A DNA stretch of 32,970 nucleotides from Planctomycetota bacterium (GTDB taxonomy: Bacteria > Planctomycetota > Phycisphaerae > Sedimentisphaerales > Anaerobacaceae), in contig VRUK01000065.1 in assembly GCA_019456195.1 (NCBI GenBank), positions 1 to 32,970 on the forward strand, read 5' to 3'. The position numbers and the translations under genes are program-made. Shown here one piece after another: positions 32,384 through 32,970 of this stretch; position 1 is the first letter of the stretch, and the number at the start of each line of letters is the position of its first letter. The notes under the pieces were generated by a model. That model saw only the letters and a list, made by a program, of their open reading frames with translations. It did no database searches and was not told the DNA's origin.

Positions 32384-32802
32384 TCATAAAAACACAGATG
32401 GGTTTACATTGAAATGTTTGCTCAATTTTCTTATATGTTCCTTGCTAAGGGCGCGGTGGCCATTAAGAATGCGACTGCCGAGAGAGCGATTGCCAAGCAA
32501 TCTCCCCAAGTCTGATGAAGACATATTATGCTGTTCGATGAGAAATTTCAAATTACCGACAGGATCATGCTCGTTCTCATGGCGATATTTTTGGGCCTCA
32601 TAATCCGCTATGGTGTTTGCCAACTGCTTCATGTAATCGTTCTGGTCTGAATTGCGATTGGGTACTCTCATTACTGTCTTGAGAGCTTTTAACGCTGTTT
32701 CATGTTTTTTGTATGGATTGGACGCAAATTATACAGGCCGGTAATTAACTCAAACCATACATCAGGAATGTCGGTTTCTTTAATTTTAGTTTGCGGCGTC
32801 AT
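32384..32802 (-). pseudogene. higA: HigA-like antitoxin gene with a frameshift
   Basis: The start ATG at 32802 has GGAAGGAT just upstream and its first base overlaps the stop of the toxin remnant. The first frame reads MTPQTKIKETDIPDVWFELIT...LRPIHTK, then ends soon after a run of six T (32705-32710, plus strand). The next frame continues the protein: HETALKALKTVM, a helical middle, and an Xre/HigA helix-turn-helix (NLKFLIEQHNMSSSDLGRLLG) in the 95-residue part ending at 32384. Adding one base in the run restores a single frame. A HigA-type antitoxin binds its toxin and its own promoter. A sequencing error in the homopolymer is an equal explanation. A product starting inside (about 32671) could keep the DNA-binding domain. 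Confidence 0.75.
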
Positions 32803-32870
32803 AGTTTATCCTTCCATTTATTTTTACTGTACTCGGGATGAGTCATTACAACCTCAACGATAACTATAGT
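32799..32870 (-). pseudogene. higB: C-terminal stub of a HigB-like toxin gene
   Basis: The minus-strand frame ends ...TIVIVEVVMTHPEYSKNKWKDKL with a TGA that overlaps the antitoxin ATG by the usual ATGA. 'VxTHxEYxKxxWK' is the characteristic end of HigB/RelE-fold mRNA interferases. Upstream, the frame loses resemblance and reaches a stop near 32939, so most of the toxin is missing or replaced. A 10-base direct repeat GAGTAATCCA lies in the sequence that interrupts it (32875-32895). Confidence 0.65.
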
Positions 32871-32970
32871 TCGGAGTAATCCAGAGTAATCCAGGGACAC
32901 CATCAATCCTGTTCGGCACAAGGATTGCGGTGTTCTTTATGGTGGGAGAATTGCCCAATATTATTTTTCA

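Noticed and set aside
1..32970. CRISPR array, transposase, prophage or rRNA
   Set aside because: No regularly spaced identical repeats with unique spacers, no transposase or integrase motifs and no rRNA-like sequence were recognised on either strand.

Overview
The window looks like a chromosomal segment of a diderm, LPS-making bacterium, most likely a planctomycete of the Phycisphaerae type. This is inference from three things. There is a Kdo transferase gene. A secreted protein ends in paired dockerin-like repeats of the 'DGIVDxLDFxxFxxxWL' kind that are common in that group. Lipoproteins and heparinase/TIM-barrel saccharide enzymes are scattered through it, and the right edge carries intergenic repeats. 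No rRNA, intact tRNA, CRISPR array or transposase was seen.

Left third (1-12,700, minus strand): a type II secretion operon in canonical order C-D-E-F-G-H-I-J; gspJ runs off the left edge. Just upstream of gspC lies a CPBP-family glutamic intramembrane protease. Upstream of that is a large secreted beta-propeller-like protein whose C-terminus is Gly11-Cys, then a membrane helix, then a basic tail. A second, diverged gspC follows, and beyond it a decayed stub of a second CPBP gene. The same logic (T2SS, intramembrane protease, tripartite C-terminal tag) is known from rhombosortase/GlyGly-CTERM and myxosortase/MYXO-CTERM systems. I read this block as a candidate dedicated T2SS sorting system with a single linked client that arose around a duplicated CPBP-gspC pair. 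The client has its own consensus promoter, an operator-like inverted repeat, a leader terminator and a 3' terminator.

Middle (13,000-22,200): a lipoprotein with a cadherin/Ig-like domain and a small TPR protein (minus); a secreted heparinase II/III-like polysaccharide lyase, a secreted protein with two retropepsin-like DTGA motifs plus dockerin-like repeats, and waaA (plus); then a converging homocysteine S-methyltransferase.

Right part (22,200-31,700): a probable minus-strand operon of a GH10-like protein that lacks the usual acid/base Glu, a helix-hairpin-helix protein, a TlpA-type thioredoxin lipid-anchored or exported protein, a small membrane protein, a conserved hypothetical and a lipoprotein. 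Next come a Tat-exported sugar-isomerase-like TIM barrel, an unknown soluble protein, and a STAS / RsbW-like kinase / amidase operon with a good sigma-70-type promoter.

Right edge (31,680-32,970): non-coding repeat-rich DNA (TTGGGTTTG-type repeats, a 9-nt tandem CTAAAGTG repeat, and a 200-nt chain of small hairpins), then a decayed higBA toxin-antitoxin locus with a truncated toxin and a frameshifted antitoxin.
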